From: Rhodoblastus sp963710275
GTDB lineage: Bacteria; Pseudomonadota; Alphaproteobacteria; Rhizobiales; Beijerinckiaceae
Direction of reading: 5' to 3'
Length of the DNA stretch: 64,000 nucleotides
Assembly: GCA_963710275.1 (NCBI GenBank)
Contig: CAVPZS010000007.1
Coordinates: 62,001 to 126,000 of the forward strand
The position numbers and the translations under genes were made by a program. Shown here piece by piece: positions 19,392 to 28,475 of this stretch. Position 1 is the first letter of the stretch. Every line of letters begins with the position of its first letter. The notes below the pieces were generated by a model, which was not told where the DNA came from, searched no databases, and saw only the letters and a list, made by a program, of their open reading frames with translations.

Positions 19392-20249
19392 ATGAACCTG
19401 CCCATTCTCAATCCGCTGCTGGTCGAAGAGGCGGTCCGCGCCGCCCTGGCCGAGGATTTCGGTCGCGCTGGCGACATCACCTCGCAGGCGACCATCCCCG
19501 CTTCGGCCCAAGCCAGGGCGGTGATCGCGGCGCGGAAGAAGCCCGGCGTCCTCGCTGGCCTCGACATCGCGCGCAAAACGTTCGAACTGGCCGATCCCGC
19601 GCTGCGGTTCGAGGCGCTCGCCGCCGACGGCCAGCATTTCGAGGCGGGCGCGGCGCTGGCGCGGATCGAAGGTCCGGCCCGCGCGCTCCTGTCGGCCGAG
19701 CGCGTGGCGCTGAATTTCCTCGGCCGCCTCTGCGGAATCGCAACCTTGACCGCGCATTACGCCGAGGCCATCGCCCATACCGAGGCAAAGATCTGCTGTA
19801 CGCGAAAGACCACGCCCGGCCTGCGCGCCTTCGAAAAATACGCGGTGCGCTGCGGGGGCGGCATGAATCACCGCTTTGGCCTCGACGACGCCATACTCAT
19901 CAAGGATAACCATATCGCAGTGGCGGGCGGCGTGGTCCCCGCCTTGCGGGCGGCGAAGGATTTCGTCGGCCATCTGGTCAAGATCGAGATCGAGGTGGAT
20001 ACCCTGGCGCAATTGCAGGAAGTCCTGAACGAAGGCGCCGATGTCGTGCTGCTCGACAACATGGCGCCGGCGCAATTGCGCGAGGCGGTCAAGTTGATCG
20101 GCGGACGGATGAAGGCCGAGGCCTCGGGCGGCATTCACCTGGGCGGCGTGCGCGAGGTGGCCGAGACAGGCGTCGACCTGATCTCTTCGGGCGCCCTCAC
20201 CCATTCGGCTCCGACGCTCGATCTCGGCCTCGATATCGAGATCGGCTGA
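19392..20249 (+). CDS. nadC: Nicotinate-nucleotide pyrophosphorylase NadC
   Basis: Quinolinate phosphoribosyltransferase, the third step of de novo NAD synthesis, making nicotinate mononucleotide. The 285 residues contain EDFGRAGDITSQATIP, LNFLGRLCGIAT, CTRKTTPGLRAFEKYAVRCG, LIKDNHI and SGGIHLGGVREVAETGVD, all standard for NadC. It ends the nadABC operon. Confidence 0.96.
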   Translation: MNLPILNPLLVEEAVRAALAEDFGRAGDITSQATIPASAQARAVIAARKKPGVLAGLDIARKTFELADPALRFEALAADGQHFEAGAALARIEGPARALLSAERVALNFLGRLCGIATLTAHYAEAIAHTEAKICCTRKTTPGLRAFEKYAVRCGGGMNHRFGLDDAILIKDNHIAVAGGVVPALRAAKDFVGHLVKIEIEVDTLAQLQEVLNEGADVVLLDNMAPAQLREAVKLIGGRMKAEASGGIHLGGVREVAETGVDLISSGALTHSAPTLDLGLDIEIG

Positions 20250-20356
20250 TTTCTCGGCTGGCCGCCCTTGCCCTTGCAGCGCAAAAACGCCATGTTCGCC
20301 AGGTCAAATGATCAGGCGGCGCGGCAGCCCCCAACGCGTCCAGGAAAGTCGATTTC

Positions 20357-22154
20357 GTGGTTTCAAAAACTGCCTCCCTGAAAAATTTCACTTTCGGCCT
20401 GACGTTCGGCCTTGGCCTGGCCGCTTCCGGCGGTCTCGGCTTCGCGACAGCCCTGGCGCGCGAGTCCGTCGCCATATCGACCCCCTTCGAGGTCAGCGAA
20501 AGCCCAGCCGGCAATTATCTCGCCGCCCGGGTTGCTGAATCCGAACATGACACCTTCGCGGCCTCGACCTTCTTCCGCGAGAGCCTGCGCTCGGACCCTC
20601 GTAATATCGAGCTGGTGCAGCGGGCCTTTGTCGCCGCCCTCGCCAATGGCGACATGCAGGACAGTTTCGCCCTGGCGCAGAAGGTGCTGGCGCACGACCC
20701 GCGCAATTCCTCGGCGCGGCTGGCGCTGGGCGTGCGCGATCTCAAGGCGAAGAGCTACAGCGCGGCCCGCAACCAACTGAGCGCCGGCGCCACCGGCCGC
20801 CAGCGCGATCTCACCGCCGTGCTGCTGACGGCCTGGAGCTATGTCGGCTCGGGCGACGTCAAGAAGGCCCTGAGCATCATCGACACGCTGAACGAGCCGT
20901 CCTTTGCCGTGTTCCGCGACTTCCACGCCGGGTTGATGCTCGAGGCCGCCGGCCAGCTGGACGAAGCCGGCAAGCGGCTCCAGGCCGCCTATAACAGCGA
21001 CCAGGCCACCTTGCGTCTCGTCGACTCCTACGGCCGCAACCTTTCCCGCCGGGGCAAGACCGAGGAAGCCAAGGCCGTCTACGACGCTTTCGAAAAGACC
21101 CAGCCCCGCAATCCCATGGTCCAGGCCGCGAGGGAAGAACTCGCCGCGGGCAAAAAGCTGGAGCCCATGATCAGGGACGTGAGCGGCGGCGCCGCGGAAG
21201 TCCTTTACGGCCTCGGGGCCTATGGCCTCGGCGCCGCCAACAGCCGGCAGGGCGACGAGATCGCCGCCATGGTTTTCCTGCGGCTCGCCCTCGTGCTGGC
21301 GCCGGACCATGCCCTGGCGCTGGATACGCTCGGCGAAGCCTATGGCCGGCTCAAGCAATATGAGGCGGCGATCGAGGTCTATGACCAGACGCCCGAAATC
21401 AAGCCCGATGCGTCCCAACGCCGACGTCCACATCGCCTTGCTGCTTGACGCCGTGGGCAAGTCCGACGACGCGCTCAAGCGCCTGCAGGGAATCGTGGCG
21501 GAACATCCGAAGGGCGCGGAAGCCCTGTCGGCCCTGGCCGATCTCGAGCGCGCGCGCAAGGATTACCAGGCCTCGGCCGACGCCTACGCCCGCGTGCTCG
21601 CCCTGACCTCGCCCAGCGAAAAGACGCAATGGGCGATCTATTATTTCCGCGGCGTCGATTACGAACGCGGCAAGCAATGGGAAAAAGCCGAGAACGATTT
21701 CAAGAAGGCGCTCGATCTCTACCCCGAACAGCCGCTGGTGCTGAACTACCTCGGCTATTCCTGGGTCGACCAGGGCGTCCATCTCGACGAAGCCTTCAAG
21801 ATGCTGCGCCGCGCCGTCGAGCTGCAGCCGGAGGACGGCTATATCGTTGATTCGCTCGGCTGGGCGCATTACAAGCTCGGCCATTACGACGAAGCGGTGA
21901 AGCTTCTGGAGCGCGCCATCGAACTCAAGCCCGGCGATCCCGTGATCAACGATCATCTCGGCGACGCCTATTGGAAAGTTGGCCGCCAGCTCGACGCCCG
22001 GTTCCAGTGGAACCACGCGCGCGACCTCAATCCCGAGAAGGACGATTTGCCGAAGATCCTCGGCAAGATCGACAAGGGCATGACCGACGCCACGCCGACC
22101 CCAGGGCCAAATCCAAAGGTGGAGGCGCCGGAGGGGGCCAAGAACGGCGGCTGA
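20357..22154 (+). CDS. Exported tetratricopeptide-repeat protein (one frameshift)
   Basis: The GTG at 20357 after CAGGAAAG starts a protein of about 600 residues: a hydrophobic N-terminal segment FGLGLAASGGLGFATALA, probably a signal peptide or anchor, then many TPR-like helix pairs, for example YLGYSWVDQGVHLDEAFKML and LGWAHYKLGHYDEAVKLLER. The frame breaks near 21410 (after TPEIKPD), where one base restores PNADVHIALLLDAVGKSDDA. Proteins like this are common in Hyphomicrobiales and probably serve as periplasmic scaffolds; no specific function is known. It ends just before a convergent SnoaL-like gene. Confidence 0.8.
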
Positions 22155-22167
22155 TCTCAGCCTCCCC

Positions 22168-22611
22168 TCAGCTTTGATCGCCCTTGCTGTCGCTTTCGCC
22201 GAGCGCCGCGACCAGCGCCGTATCGAAATAGCGCGTCCATTCGGCGATCTTGTAGTCGACCCAGATCAGGCGGTCGACGCCCTCAAGGTCCGCCACCACG
22301 CCAGTGCCGCGATTGCGCAGCCGCATGCGCCAGGACATGTAGGAGCAGCGCGGCATGTCGACGACGAGGTCGTCCACGTCGAAGGACAGGATTTCGAAAT
22401 CGACGTCGAAAGCGCGCCAGGCCTGGCGGATCTCGTCCTTGCCGACTCTGACGCCGGCCGCCGGAATCATGGCGCGGGAACCGAGAAGCCGATAGGTGGC
22501 GTTGTCGTGGAAGAAGAACAGTCCGGGCTCATTATCGCCCTTGGCCCGCCGACCATAAATGTCGCGGGCGATCGCCATATATTCTTCGCGGGTTAGCCCT
22601 TGCTCGATCAT
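22168..22611 (-). CDS. SnoaL-like (NTF2 fold) protein, paralogue 1
   Basis: A 147-residue protein with an NTF2-like/SnoaL pattern: helix EEYMAIARDIYGRRAKGD, then FFHDNATYRLLGSR, a beta sheet with WRMRLRNRGTG, and the late DRLIWVDYKIAEWTRYFDTA. Such proteins are small cone-shaped isomerases, hydrolases or ligand-binding proteins. No catalytic dyad can be assigned. Two related genes follow at 22987 and 23444 on the same strand. Confidence 0.7.
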   Translation of the reverse strand: MIEQGLTREEYMAIARDIYGRRAKGDNEPGLFFFHDNATYRLLGSRAMIPAAGVRVGKDEIRQAWRAFDVDFEILSFDVDDLVVDMPRCSYMSWRMRLRNRGTGVVADLEGVDRLIWVDYKIAEWTRYFDTALVAALGESDSKGDQS

Positions 22612-22986
22612 TTCCCTCCAGCCCGCGCCCGATTGGACGCCAACAAAGTCGCCTGAATTTCGTCCTGCCCCTCAAAGTCCCGGGAAGCGCGACAGTTTTT
22701 CACGCGAAATTGCCAAGAAGGGCCTGAAACGCGCAATTCTAAAGCAAATTTCATCGTGCGAAAACGCCGGATGAGAATTTTCACGCAGAGTAGTGAAAGC
22801 AAAATAGTCTACACCAAAACAAACGCGGCTGCACATGATTTCCGCGAAGCAAAAGCCTGGTCAAGGTCCGTCAAATTCTGGGCAAGCGCGAAGGCGCAAA
22901 GCATTGCCGGTCCAGTAGTGGTTTAAAAAACAATGCGTTATTAAAGACGCGCCGTTGACTGCCCTGTTCGTGACCTATGCTCCAGG
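22612..22986. other. Intergenic region without recognisable gene
   Basis: 375 bp between the first and second SnoaL-like genes. It is AT-richer than its surroundings, with no conserved ORF, tRNA or clear terminator on either strand. It should carry the promoter of the gene at 22168-22611. Confidence 0.6.
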
Positions 22987-23421
22987 TCAAGCGCCGCGTA
23001 GCAGGCGCCGCATCGTTGCGGTGTCGCCATATTCGAACACCTCCTGGATCAGCCCCGCCCTCGTCCGAATGAGGTGAGCTATCACCAGTTGTTCTGCTTG
23101 CGATGTGCCGCGATGCCGGAGCTCGACCAGCCGCCTGAGCGCGATCGTGTCGCCCTCGATCACAACGCTGAGAATGCGATGGTCCTCGCGCTCGAATTCC
23201 GCGTCGACGTCGCGCAGGAGATTGAGAATCTGAGCCTTGCCGCGATAGACGCCATAAAAAACGCAATCGCGGCGATCGCCGACCATATGCAGGACCGCAT
23301 CTTCGTGAAAATACCGGATGAAATCATCCGGCCGGGCGCGCATCGGGACAGCCTGTCCGATCCGCGCCCGGAGCAGAGGATTGGATTCAGGCGGGACGAA
23401 CCCAGCCGCGAAATCGGACAT
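22987..23421 (-). CDS. SnoaL-like (NTF2 fold) protein, paralogue 2
   Basis: A 144-residue protein with the family layout: PDDFIRYFHEDAVLHMVGD, VYRGKAQILNLLRDVDAEFE, LRRLVELRHRGTSQAEQL and the closing VFEYGDTATMRRLL. The strands around LRHRGT and EYGDTATM closely match paralogue 3 downstream (LRHRGTR, EFIDSATLFRL), indicating duplication. The function is unassigned. Confidence 0.7.
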   Translation of the reverse strand: MSDFAAGFVPPESNPLLRARIGQAVPMRARPDDFIRYFHEDAVLHMVGDRRDCVFYGVYRGKAQILNLLRDVDAEFEREDHRILSVVIEGDTIALRRLVELRHRGTSQAEQLVIAHLIRTRAGLIQEVFEYGDTATMRRLLRGA

Positions 23422-23443
23422 TCCCTGTTCCCCTCCCGAGACC

Positions 23444-23878
23444 TCAGTCGCGGCTTTCGCGCAGGCGAAACAGGGTCGCGCTGTCGATGAATTCGCTGAC
23501 CTCCACGATCAGGTCGCCCTCAAGCCTGAGGAAACACAGGCATTGCAGGCTAGCCTCGCGCCGGGTGCCGCGATGCCGCAGCTTCATCTCGTATTGCGCG
23601 CAGGCCTGTTCGCCCTCGATCACGGTGGCTATCCGATGGACCGATTTCTGCTCGAATTCCACGGCGAAGGCGTCGAGATAGGCGAGGATCGAATCGCGCG
23701 AGCACCGAAGTCCGGCATAGGCCCAGCTCGCCTGGTCGCCATTCATCAGCCAGTCGGCCTCGGGCGCGAACAGGGGCGCCAACGCCCGGGGATCGGAGCG
23801 GCGGTCGATGACGGCAGAGACGATCCGGTCGAAATCCGGCCGCGTCACCTGCGGGGATAGGCTGTCGCTTTCGCTCAT
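23444..23878 (-). CDS. SnoaL-like (NTF2 fold) protein, paralogue 3
   Basis: A 144-residue protein sharing the core of paralogue 2: ALAPLFAPEADWLMNGD, ILAYLDAFAVEFEQKSVH, MKLRHRGTRREASLQ and FIDSATLFRLRE. I choose the ATG at 23878 because homology starts soon after; an in-frame ATG at 23920 is also possible. It lies 22 bp upstream of paralogue 2, so the two are probably one transcript. Confidence 0.7.
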   Translation of the reverse strand: MSESDSLSPQVTRPDFDRIVSAVIDRRSDPRALAPLFAPEADWLMNGDQASWAYAGLRCSRDSILAYLDAFAVEFEQKSVHRIATVIEGEQACAQYEMKLRHRGTRREASLQCLCFLRLEGDLIVEVSEFIDSATLFRLRESRD

Positions 23879-23976
23879 GATCGGTTCCGCGCCAAGAGCC
23901 CCAGACGGGCCCAAGGCCATCGACGCATAGCAGAGCGGCGAACCGCTCCGCCATTGTTCTTTCGCCTGTCGTTAGG

Positions 23977-24996
23977 TCAGTTCTTTGCCTTGTCGACCAG
24001 CTTGTTCTTGCCGATCCAGGGCATCATGCCGCGCAGCTTCGCGCCGACGTCCTCGATCTGGTGGGCGTCGTTGACCCGCCGAATGCCCTTGAAGCGCGCC
24101 GCGCCGGCGCGATATTCCTGCATCCATTCGGAAGTGAACTTGCCGGTCTGGATGTCCTTGAGCACCGCTTTCATTTCCGCCTTGGTCTCGGACGTGATGA
24201 TGCGCGGTCCCGTGACATATTCGCCCCATTCGGCAGTGTTCGAGATCGAGTAGTTCATGTTGGCGATGCCGCCCTCATAGATGAGGTCGACGATCAGCTT
24301 CACTTCGTGCAGGCACTCGAAATAGGCCATTTCCGGGGCATAGCCCGCCTCGACCAGCGTCTCGAAACCGGCGCGGATCAGCTCGACCAGGCCACCGCAA
24401 AGCACGGCCTGCTCGCCGAACAGGTCGGTTTCGCATTCTTCCTTGAAGCTCGTCTCGATGATGCCGGAGCGGCCGCCGCCAATGGCGGAAGCATAGGACA
24501 GGCCGATGTCGTGGGCGTTGCCCGAGGCGTCCTGATGGATGGCGATCAGGCAGGGCACGCCGCCGCCCTTGAGATATTCGCCGCGCACGGTGTGGCCGGG
24601 CCCCTTCGGCGCGACCATCAGCACGTCAATGTCCTTGCGCGGCTCGATCAGGTTGAAATGCACGTTCAGGCCATGGGCGAACAGCAGCGCGGCGCCGGGG
24701 CGGATGTTTTCCGCGATGTCGGCCTTGTAGATTTCGGCCTGAAGCTCGTCAGGGGTCAGCATCATCAGGACGTCGGCCCATTTCGCCGCCTCGGCGACGG
24801 ACAGCACCTTGACGCCCTCGCCTTCGGCCTTCTTGGCCGTGGCGGAGCCGACGCGCAGCGCGACGGCGACGTCCTTGACGCCGGAATCGCGCAGGTTGAG
24901 CACATGGGCGTGGCCTTGCGAGCCATAGCCGACCACCGCGACCTTCTTGCCCTTGATCAGGTTGATATCGGCATCGCTATCATAGTAAACGCGCAT
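23977..24996 (-). CDS. ilvC: Ketol-acid reductoisomerase IlvC
   Basis: Class I acetohydroxyacid isomeroreductase of valine/isoleucine synthesis, NADPH- and Mg-dependent, 339 residues. Motifs are the start MRVYYDSDADI, the nucleotide loop VAVVGYGSQGHAHVLNLRDS, MVAPKGPGHTVRGEY, the metal ligands in KEECETDLFGEQAVLCGG, and EVKLIVDLIYEGGIANM. The ATG at 24996 is the normal family start; an upstream in-frame ATG at 25071 adds an unrelated 25 residues and is rejected. Confidence 0.96.
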   Translation of the reverse strand: MRVYYDSDADINLIKGKKVAVVGYGSQGHAHVLNLRDSGVKDVAVALRVGSATAKKAEGEGVKVLSVAEAAKWADVLMMLTPDELQAEIYKADIAENIRPGAALLFAHGLNVHFNLIEPRKDIDVLMVAPKGPGHTVRGEYLKGGGVPCLIAIHQDASGNAHDIGLSYASAIGGGRSGIIETSFKEECETDLFGEQAVLCGGLVELIRAGFETLVEAGYAPEMAYFECLHEVKLIVDLIYEGGIANMNYSISNTAEWGEYVTGPRIITSETKAEMKAVLKDIQTGKFTSEWMQEYRAGAARFKGIRRVNDAHQIEDVGAKLRGMMPWIGKNKLVDKAKN

Positions 24997-25125
24997 TTTC
25001 GCTGCTTTCCGAATTTTTGGGACGCGGGCGCAGCCCACGAGGAAAATTTCACCGACGCCTAATAAGCGCACAAAACCGTCACGTCAAAGGAAAGTGGCGC
25101 ATGAGCGGCTTTCACCCGCCGCAAG

Positions 25126-26400
25126 CTACTCGAACAGCCCCGCGACGCCCGAATAGACGCCAAAACCGGCCGCGACAGCGATGATCGCGGCGCAGAGCGC
25201 GGCATAGGGGCCTTGCAGGCGAAGCGGCTCCGGCAGGCGGCGGGCGAGCAGGAACAGGAAGCCGAGCACGGGCGGCAGCAGCAGGGCGTTCATCACCTGC
25301 ACGCCGACGCTCAGCGAAACGAGGTTGACGCCGGACGCCACGGTGGCCGCGCAGGCGACCACGGCGAAGGCATAGACGCCATAGAACCAAGGCGCCTCGC
25401 GCGGCGCATGGTCGAGGCTGCAATTCACCTTGAGAATTTCGCCAAGGGTGCGCGCCGCGGTAATCGAGACGACAATCGCCGCCACCAGCGCGGCGCCGGA
25501 AAGGCCAAGGCCGAACAGCAGCTTGCCGCCAAACTCGCCGAGGAACGGCGTGATCGCCTCGGCGATGCGCTGCACCGTATCGAGATCGCCCGAGGAGCCC
25601 GCCGCGCCAAGGGTGGCCGCGGTCGCGACCAGCACGGCGGCCATGATCAACTGGGTCAGTATGGCCCCGACAAACGTGTCGGCGCGCGCGGCCGGAAGGT
25701 CGGCGACGGTCAGCTTCTTCTCGACGATGGCGCTTTGCTGGAAGAAGACCATCCAAGGCATGATCACCGCGCCGATATTGGCGGCGATGAGATAGAGATA
25801 CTTTTTGTCGCCAAAGGGAATGTCCGCCACCTGCGCCGCGACCGCCCTCGGATCGGGATGAGCGAGGAAGACCACGACCAGGAACACCAGTTCGAACGCG
25901 CCCACGGCCAGCGCGATGCGTTCGACGGTCAGGTAGGAATGGGTAAAGACCATCAGCATCATGGCCGAAGCGACGACGACCATCGTCACCGGCCCCGACA
26001 GGCCCATCAGCGCGCCGACGCCGGCAAGTCCGGCGAACTCCGTCAGCAGCGCGCCCGTGCAGCAGACCAGCAGGGTCAGGACCGAAAACCAGGCCCATGC
26101 CTTGCCGAAATGCTTCTCGATGAGATGGGCGTGCCCCTCGCCCGTCGCCGCGCCAAGTCGAACGGTCAGTTCCTGGACAACGTAAAGCACGGGGATCAAG
26201 GCGATTTGCAGCCAGAGCAAGCGATAGCCCCAGCCGGCGCCGCTCTGCGCGGCGGTGATGACGCTGCCGGCGTCGGTGTCGGCCAGCATGACGACAAGCC
26301 CGGGTCCCGCCACGGCGAGGAAATTCCGCAACCTTGCGCGGCGCGGCAGGACATGGCTTATTTCGACCATTTCGGAACTTTCAAACAACCTGAAACCCAT
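25126..26400 (-). CDS. NRAMP-family transporter with altered metal-site motifs
   Basis: A protein of about 424 residues with eleven or so hydrophobic helices of the NRAMP fold. Helix 1 reads MLADTDAGSVITAAQSGAGW, where the canonical DPGN is replaced by DAGS. Helix 6 reads GAVIMPWMVFFQQSA, with MPW in place of MPH. Asp and Met are kept but Asn and His are lost, so substrate choice probably differs from classical Mn/Fe transport. The start at 26400 or 26370 cannot be decided; the frame further upstream overlaps yacG and is ignored. Confidence 0.8.
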   Translation of the reverse strand: MGFRLFESSEMVEISHVLPRRARLRNFLAVAGPGLVVMLADTDAGSVITAAQSGAGWGYRLLWLQIALIPVLYVVQELTVRLGAATGEGHAHLIEKHFGKAWAWFSVLTLLVCCTGALLTEFAGLAGVGALMGLSGPVTMVVVASAMMLMVFTHSYLTVERIALAVGAFELVFLVVVFLAHPDPRAVAAQVADIPFGDKKYLYLIAANIGAVIMPWMVFFQQSAIVEKKLTVADLPAARADTFVGAILTQLIMAAVLVATAATLGAAGSSGDLDTVQRIAEAITPFLGEFGGKLLFGLGLSGAALVAAIVVSITAARTLGEILKVNCSLDHAPREAPWFYGVYAFAVVACAATVASGVNLVSLSVGVQVMNALLLPPVLGFLFLLARRLPEPLRLQGPYAALCAAIIAVAAGFGVYSGVAGLFE

Positions 26401-26497
26401 TTTCGCCGGCGCGACAGGGCGTCGGCAAGCAAAGGACGTCAGTTTAGATATAGTCCAGATTGCTTCATGTCCCTGCGCGAGGTCAATCCTCGCGGGG

Positions 26498-26701
26498 TCA
26501 ATCCTCGTCGCCCGCGACGTCCGGCGGCGGCTCGTCGTCCACATTCTCGCCGGCGATGACATAGCCGCCGGTGAGCCAGCGATTGAGGTCGACATTGGCG
26601 CAGCGCTTCGAGCAGAAGGGCGCATACGCCGGATCGACGGGCTTGCCGCATATGCTGCAGACGGGCTCTTTTTTCCTGATCGCTTCCGTCTTTTCCGTCA
26701 T
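26498..26701 (-). CDS. yacG: DNA gyrase inhibitor YacG
   Basis: A 67-residue zinc-ribbon protein. The four Cys ligands are in CSICGKPVDPAYAPFCSKRC, followed by ANVDLNRWLTGGYVI, the usual YacG pattern; E. coli YacG binds GyrB and inhibits gyrase. The ATG at 26701 overlaps the maf stop codon by 4 bp (ATGA), indicating translational coupling. The larger open frame upstream is a shadow of maf. Confidence 0.9.
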   Translation of the reverse strand: MTEKTEAIRKKEPVCSICGKPVDPAYAPFCSKRCANVDLNRWLTGGYVIAGENVDDEPPPDVAGDED

Positions 26702-27351
26702 GCCGCTGGCGCCTCCGCGTCCCCCGCCCAGAACGCATGCGCCGGATAGCCGAGCCCATCGAGCAAGGCCATGGTTTCCTGCAACGGCAGGCCGACGACG
26801 GCGGTATAGGAGCCGGTCAGCTTGACGACGAAGGCCCCGGCAATGCCCTGGATGGCGTAGCCGCCGGCCTTTCCATGCCATTCGCGCGAGGCGAGATAGC
26901 CAGCGATTTCCTTGCCTGACAGGCGCTTGAAGCGAAGGCGGGCCTCAACCAGCCGAGAGCGCTCGCGGCCGGACGGATCGATGACGGTGACGCCGGTATA
27001 GACCCGATGCGCGCGGCCGGAGAGCAGGCGCAGGCAAAGGTCGGCCTGCTCGGAGGTTTCGCATTTCGGCAAAATGCGGCTTCCGACGCAGACCACGGTA
27101 TCCGCGCCGACGACATAGGCGCCCCGCAACTCCTCGCGGGAATGCGCGGTCATGGCGCCGATTCGCGCCTTCTCCAGCGCCAGGCGCGCGGCGAGCTTCC
27201 TCGGGGATTCGTTGCGTCCGGGGGTCTCGTCGAGATCCGCGGGCAGCAGCGCGTCGGGCTCCAGCCCGATCTGCTGCAACAGCGCGAGCCGGCGCGGCGA
27301 ACCAGAGGCGAGCGCCAGACGCGCGGAACGGATTTTGGGCTCGGCGGTCAC
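26698..27351 (-). CDS. maf: Maf-family nucleoside triphosphate pyrophosphatase
   Basis: A house-cleaning pyrophosphatase acting on dTTP/UTP or modified nucleotides. The 217 residues carry LALASGSPRRLALLQQIGLE, DETPGRNESPRKLAARLALEKA, the catalytic-region VVGADTVVC and GKAGGYAIQGIAGAFVVKLTGSY. It sits between infA and yacG, a common alphaproteobacterial order. Confidence 0.93.
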   Translation of the reverse strand: MTAEPKIRSARLALASGSPRRLALLQQIGLEPDALLPADLDETPGRNESPRKLAARLALEKARIGAMTAHSREELRGAYVVGADTVVCVGSRILPKCETSEQADLCLRLLSGRAHRVYTGVTVIDPSGRERSRLVEARLRFKRLSGKEIAGYLASREWHGKAGGYAIQGIAGAFVVKLTGSYTAVVGLPLQETMALLDGLGYPAHAFWAGDAEAPAA

Positions 27352-27378
27352 AGGTTTCCCGGAAAAATGGCTATCGGC

Positions 27379-27597
27379 CTATTTGAAACGATAGGTGATG
27401 CGACCTTTGGTCAGGTCATAAGGCGTCATTTCGACCAGCACGCGATCCCCGGTGAGGACGCGGATCCGGTTCTTGCGCATCTTTCCCGCAGTATGGGCGA
27501 TGATTTCGTGATCATTTTCGAGGGTGACGCGAAAAGTCGCATTCGGCAGCAATTCGCTGACGACACCCGGAAATTCAAGAAGTTCTTCCTTCGACAT
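27379..27597 (-). CDS. infA: Translation initiation factor IF-1
   Basis: A 72-residue OB-fold protein beginning MSKEELLEFPGVVSELLPNA and ending MTPYDLTKGRITYRFK, essentially the consensus of alphaproteobacterial IF-1, which occupies the ribosomal A site during initiation. The ATG at 27597 is the standard start. It is first in the infA-maf-yacG run. Confidence 0.97.
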   Translation of the reverse strand: MSKEELLEFPGVVSELLPNATFRVTLENDHEIIAHTAGKMRKNRIRVLTGDRVLVEMTPYDLTKGRITYRFK

Positions 27598-27783
27598 CTG
27601 GTTCCTTGACCTTGATTCCGCCGCCTGCCGGCCCTCGCGCCGCAAACGGGAAACGAGTTAGGACGGAAGTCGCCTTGCCATTGCGGGCAAACCTACGCAT
27701 TATCGCCTGATCGAATGAAAACCCTGGCTGCCCGGAACAGTTCATTCCGGGACACATTGGGGAGCGGCGGTCTTGCGCGGGAT

Positions 27784-27799
27784 CGAATGGATCCATTCG
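27784..27799. repeat. 16-bp perfect palindrome upstream of infA
   Basis: CGAATGGATCCATTCG is fully self-complementary. A second hairpin, CCCGGAA-N7-TTCCGGG, lies at 27731-27751. Both fall in the 309-bp gap between infA (minus) and the phasin-like gene (plus), so either could be an operator for one of the divergent units. No function can be assigned. Confidence 0.5.
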
Positions 27800-27906
27800 C
27801 GCCCGATTGACATTTCGGGCTATAACAAATTGCGGCGCTCCTGCCAATGGCGCGCTGGGGATGCGACGTTCAAGACTTTTCGACTAGACCGCAAGGGTTT
27901 CCGCTT

Positions 27907-28269
27907 ATGAAGAGTTTATTCGCATTGCACAATCGCCTGTTGCATTCCTGCTTTGAAGCCTACGAGGTCCAGGTGGCCACGATCGCGACGATTTCCGCGC
28001 GCCTCCCCCTCATCGCCGCAGCGGCGACAGGATTCGGGACCAAGCATGCGCGCCAGGAAACGCAGACGATGGTCACGGAAAAACTTCATGCCGCGTCGGA
28101 AGGCGTTCAGGCAAGCGCGCTTGAGACGGCAAAGGTGACGTTGAAAGTTATGACCGGGCAGTCGCACCCGGTGGCGATGGCCGGCCATATGATGGATGTG
28201 GCGGACGCAGCGACGCGCCCGGCGACGCGCAAGGTACGAGCCAATGCGAAGCGGCTGGCCAATCGCTGA
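27907..28269 (+). CDS. Phasin-like small protein
   Basis: A 120-residue Ala-rich helical protein: SCFEAYEVQVATIATISARL, then AAAATGFGTKHARQETQTMV and a second helical stretch ASALETAKVTLKVM. The composition and the EAYEVQ...R.P pattern resemble phasins or other polyhydroxyalkanoate granule-associated proteins, but no diagnostic motif is present. The ATG at 27907 is preferred to 27847 because AAGGG precedes it. It lies just upstream of tRNA-Phe. Confidence 0.55.
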   Translation: MKSLFALHNRLLHSCFEAYEVQVATIATISARLPLIAAAATGFGTKHARQETQTMVTEKLHAASEGVQASALETAKVTLKVMTGQSHPVAMAGHMMDVADAATRPATRKVRANAKRLANR

Positions 28270-28397
28270 CCGGCTCATAATCAGGCGGGAAATGACGGTT
28301 TTTTGAAAAGGCGGCTTTTTGCGGAGTCTTGAGGGCTGGACAAGCGGCTTTTCGCTTTCTATAAGGCGCGTGCTCTGACTATGGCCGTCACGAGCAT

Positions 28398-28473
28398 GCC
28401 CAGGTAGCTCAGTTGGTAGAGCATGCGACTGAAAATCGCAGTGTCGGTGGTTCAATTCCGCCCCTGGGCACCA
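28398..28473 (+). tRNA. tRNA-Phe (GAA)
   Basis: A 76-nt cloverleaf with encoded CCA. The acceptor stem GCCCAGG pairs with CCTGGGC. The anticodon stem TGCGA/TCGCA encloses CTGAAAA with anticodon GAA, and the T-loop is GGTTCAATTCC. Its 3' end is the left boundary of the mini-island. Confidence 0.97.
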
Positions 28474-28475
28474 TT
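28458..28475. repeat. attL-like site: 3' end of tRNA-Phe
   Basis: CCGCCCCTGGGCACCATT, the last 16 bases of tRNA-Phe plus two. A copy with one mismatch lies at 30473-30490. Tyrosine integrases commonly use tRNA 3' ends as attachment sites. Confidence 0.7.

Noticed and set aside
25213..26559. 448-codon plus-strand open frame
   Set aside because: Shadow of the NRAMP gene; highly charged His/Arg/Glu-rich translation.
27807..27826. TTGACA followed by TATAAC as a promoter for the phasin-like gene
   Set aside because: The spacing is only 8 bp, far from the usual 16-18, so the two hexamers cannot form one promoter.
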